Positions 61,866 through 64,000 of a DNA stretch of 64,000 nt are shown one piece after another. The notes under the pieces were generated by a model that did not search any database, had not been told where the DNA came from, and saw only the letters and a program-made list of their open reading frames with translations. The stretch covers positions 1-64,000 of the forward strand of contig NW_019775935.1 in the NCBI RefSeq assembly GCF_001039355.2, written 5' to 3'. The stretch is from Lingula anatina (taxonomy: Eukaryota > Brachiopoda > Lingulata > Lingulida > Lingulidae). How positions within the stretch are numbered: position 1 is the stretch's first letter; the number at the start of each line of letters is the position of its first letter. Both the position numbers and the translations under genes were made by a program.

Positions 61866-62565
61866 ATTTCCTCTATCTCCTCCTACATTTGTAGACTATT
61901 GCAGGAAGGAAGTTGAAACTTTGGGAATTTTAGTGCAACAGGGGGTTGGGCTGTCCCTGGGGGGTGGCTGATTCAAAATTCTTATGACATTGTAATTTCT
62001 GCTATCTCCTCCTAGACCGTCAGAGATAGAAAATCGAAACTTTGGGAACTGGTAGACCCATATTCAGGGATGTGCATGGGCATTTTGGAATTTTAGTGCC
62101 ACAGGGGGTTGGGCTGTCCCCGGGGGTGGTTGATTCTAAATTCTTATCACATTATAATTTTCACTATCTCCTCTTAGACTATTACAGATAGGAAACTGAA
62201 ACTTTTGGAACTGGTAGACCCATCATCAGGGATGTGCATGGGCATTTTGGAATTTTAGTGCCAGGGGGTTGGGCTGTCCCCGGGGGGTGATTGATTCTAA
62301 ATTCTTATAACATTATAATTTTCACTATCTCCTCTTAGACTATTACAGATAGGAAACTGAAACTTTTGGAATTGGTAGATCCATCATCAGGGATGTGCAT
62401 GGGCACATTAGAATTTAAGTGCAACAGGGGGTTGGGCTGTCCCTGTGGGGTAGTTGATTCAAAATTCTCATGACATTGTAATTTCTGCTATCTCCTCCTA
62501 GACCGTTAGAGATAGGAAATTGAAATTATGGGAATTGGAAGATCCATCATCAGGGATGTGCATGG
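61866..62565 (+). repeat. Tandem repeat, period about 160-164 bp, about 4.4 copies
   Basis: GGGGGTTGGGCTGTCCC recurs near 61940, 62103, 62263 and 62430. Each unit also has CTATCTCCTC-TAGAC, GATAG-AAA-TGAAAC, and GGGATGTGCATGGGCA. It is preceded by CCGTCCGTCCGTGCGTCTGT (61839-61858) and ends directly at the retrotransposon relic. Confidence 0.9.
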
Positions 62566-62797
62566 CTCTGTATTCTCTGTGGCGATAAAAAAGTAGTATC
62601 ATTTTTTATTTGATTGTCCAATTTATAAAAAATTCAGGATAAAATGGTGTGAAAAAGTAAAAATGGGCGATCTTATCTTGCATGACCTGGAGGAGGTTAA
62701 AGAGAGACCCCAAGTGCTTTTTACAGACTTTCATAGAAGCACAGCGAGGTTTCTCTTTAACTGCTTTCAGGTCAGAAAGAATTTGCTATATAATTAA
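62566..62797 (+). pseudogene. 3' end of a degraded non-LTR retrotransposon reading frame
   Basis: LCILCGDKKVV is followed, after a frameshift, by HFLFDCPIYKKFRIKWCEKV and about 45 more residues to a TAA at 62795-62797. A C-x2-C followed by HFLF-CP-Y is the usual C-terminal zinc knuckle-like signature after the reverse transcriptase of many LINE-type elements. No reverse transcriptase core is present, as expected for a 5'-truncated copy. Confidence 0.55.
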
Positions 62798-62916
62798 TGT
62801 TAAAAAACCGGTGACTTTGTAAGCCTATAGGGCTGGGCCGTTACATATATATTCACATTATTGTATTATGTATCATATTCGTATATATTCGGCATTGTTA
62901 TGAAAATAAATCAATT

Positions 62917-62983
62917 TTTCTATGAGTTATTTACAATGTTTTTATTGTGAAATATAGATCTCATACGAAGAGTTGTTATCCCT
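62917..62983 (+). mobile_element. Partial copy of the TTAA MITE (right end only)
   Basis: About 67 bp, roughly 95% identical to 55430-55496, ending GAGTTGTTATCCCT, with TCAA where TTAA would be expected. The left half is absent. Confidence 0.85.
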
Positions 62984-63094
62984 TCAAGTGAATGGGTAAT
63001 GGGTTTGGTTATTTGGTCATGCCGTGTGTTTTCCATAATCCCACGACAGACCAAACAAGCGGGTCCAAGTGTCACCTTCCATAAGTATTCAACG

Positions 63095-63134
<40 letters not shown>

Positions 63135-64000
63135 CAGTTGAGCTAAGGATCGGCATCAACCTTTTTCATATTTTCCACAATTTATTCAGCGAAGACCATG
63201 CGAAGCCAAAACTATAGAATCGCCCAATATCATATCTTTTAAAAGGGTTTGAGACAGCTATAAATCCTGCAATGTTGGCCTATGCCACTCAGTGAACTGT
63301 ATTGCTTGCTGACAGCCATTGCTATCGATCACTTTACAGTGTAAAATATCTAGTGTGAATCTTCCCCCACAGTTACCAACAAGCAGTACTTGAAGTAGGA
63401 TCCTAAACAAGCGGTTGTGCCTTAAATATTAATGGTGTCTCTAGACGCTAGAAAGTCGAGATATATGACTGTAAGGACCACAACATGGAGCAATATTGAT
63501 TTTTAAATTAGATATTTATTACTTGCTTTTTCCGAGTGATATGATTGTTGCTGTTTTTTTCTCATACTTTGTGTTCACAATTTATCTTATATGTAAAATA
63601 AAAATATATATTATCAACAATGTTTTAAATAAAAAAATGGAAAAATACATACTTTGCAAAAAGGCATATTTACGTGGATTGTGCATTCATCCTTGTGAAT
63701 GGCATACGAAGGCACTGTACATACGGTTCATTATAACACAGACAACAATAATTGCTCTTTAGGTGATAGAGAAGGTGAATCTGAGGTAGCAGTAGCATTC
63801 TGGCTCCGCATCAAAGCTATAATTGCCGGTAACTCCCTTTTCACAATTTGGTATGGATCATAATTGTCTTCAAGCTTAATTTGTTAACCATTTCAGCAAT
63901 GACCCACAAAAGGTATAGCACCACTGAAAAGGGTGAAATAACTTTTTTAGTTAAAATCTAAACCTCGACAGAAAATTCCAAATTTGATTTTGTGGCACTT
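62984..64000. other. Intergenic tract with (GT)n
   Basis: A (GT)n array lies at 63097-63133. The remainder is AT-rich, without gene or repeat signatures I recognise. Confidence 0.55.
63097..63133. repeat. (GT)n microsatellite
   Basis: About 18 uninterrupted TG units. Confidence 0.96.

Overview
This is animal nuclear DNA. The genes are split by GT-AG introns, the sequence is AT-rich, microsatellites are common, and both recognisable genes are metazoan families. Short DNA transposons, a Tc1 relic and the divergence from the vertebrate proteins suggest an invertebrate bilaterian, perhaps marine. I cannot name the species or phylum from the sequence.

Left part (1 to about 8.07 kb, minus strand): the 5' portion of a calpain-15 / small optic lobes (SOL) gene. 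Ten coding exons join in frame into 1080 codons. They encode seven RanBP2-type zinc fingers, two SUMO-interaction-like motifs and a calpain protease core with an intact Cys-His-Asn triad. The last exons, for the C-terminal SOL-homology region, lie off the left edge.

Middle (8.39 to about 49.1 kb, plus strand): a complete GAB/DOS-family docking protein gene. Six coding exons encode 843 residues: a PH domain, a proline- and tyrosine-rich scaffold with a Grb2 SH3 site, and a C-terminal tandem-tyrosine SHP2-binding tail. Intron 1 is 34.8 kb and cuts the PH domain. The two genes are head to head, with start codons 318 bp apart across a TATA-less interval holding a perfect CRE and an inverted CCAAT box, probably a bidirectional promoter. 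Nothing in the sequence links the proteins biochemically; the link is positional.

Right part (about 49.1 to 64 kb): no confident host gene. It is a transposon-rich intergenic tract. It holds a 1.3-kb Harbinger-like element, two copies of a roughly 210-bp MITE family that also occurs in GAB intron 1, an 859-bp CpG-rich element with TAA duplications, a TTAA-flanked MITE and a second partial copy, Tc1 and mariner transposase relics, a TA-flanked 746-bp element, and a roughly 160-bp tandem repeat abutting the 3' end of a degraded non-LTR retrotransposon.

The structures most worth a second look are a near-perfect 60-bp-arm hairpin and a cluster of four AP-1 sites in GAB intron 1, a nested pair of related MITEs at 16.7 to 17.2 kb, and a duplicated pseudo-exon-like unit at 51.0 to 51.36 kb.
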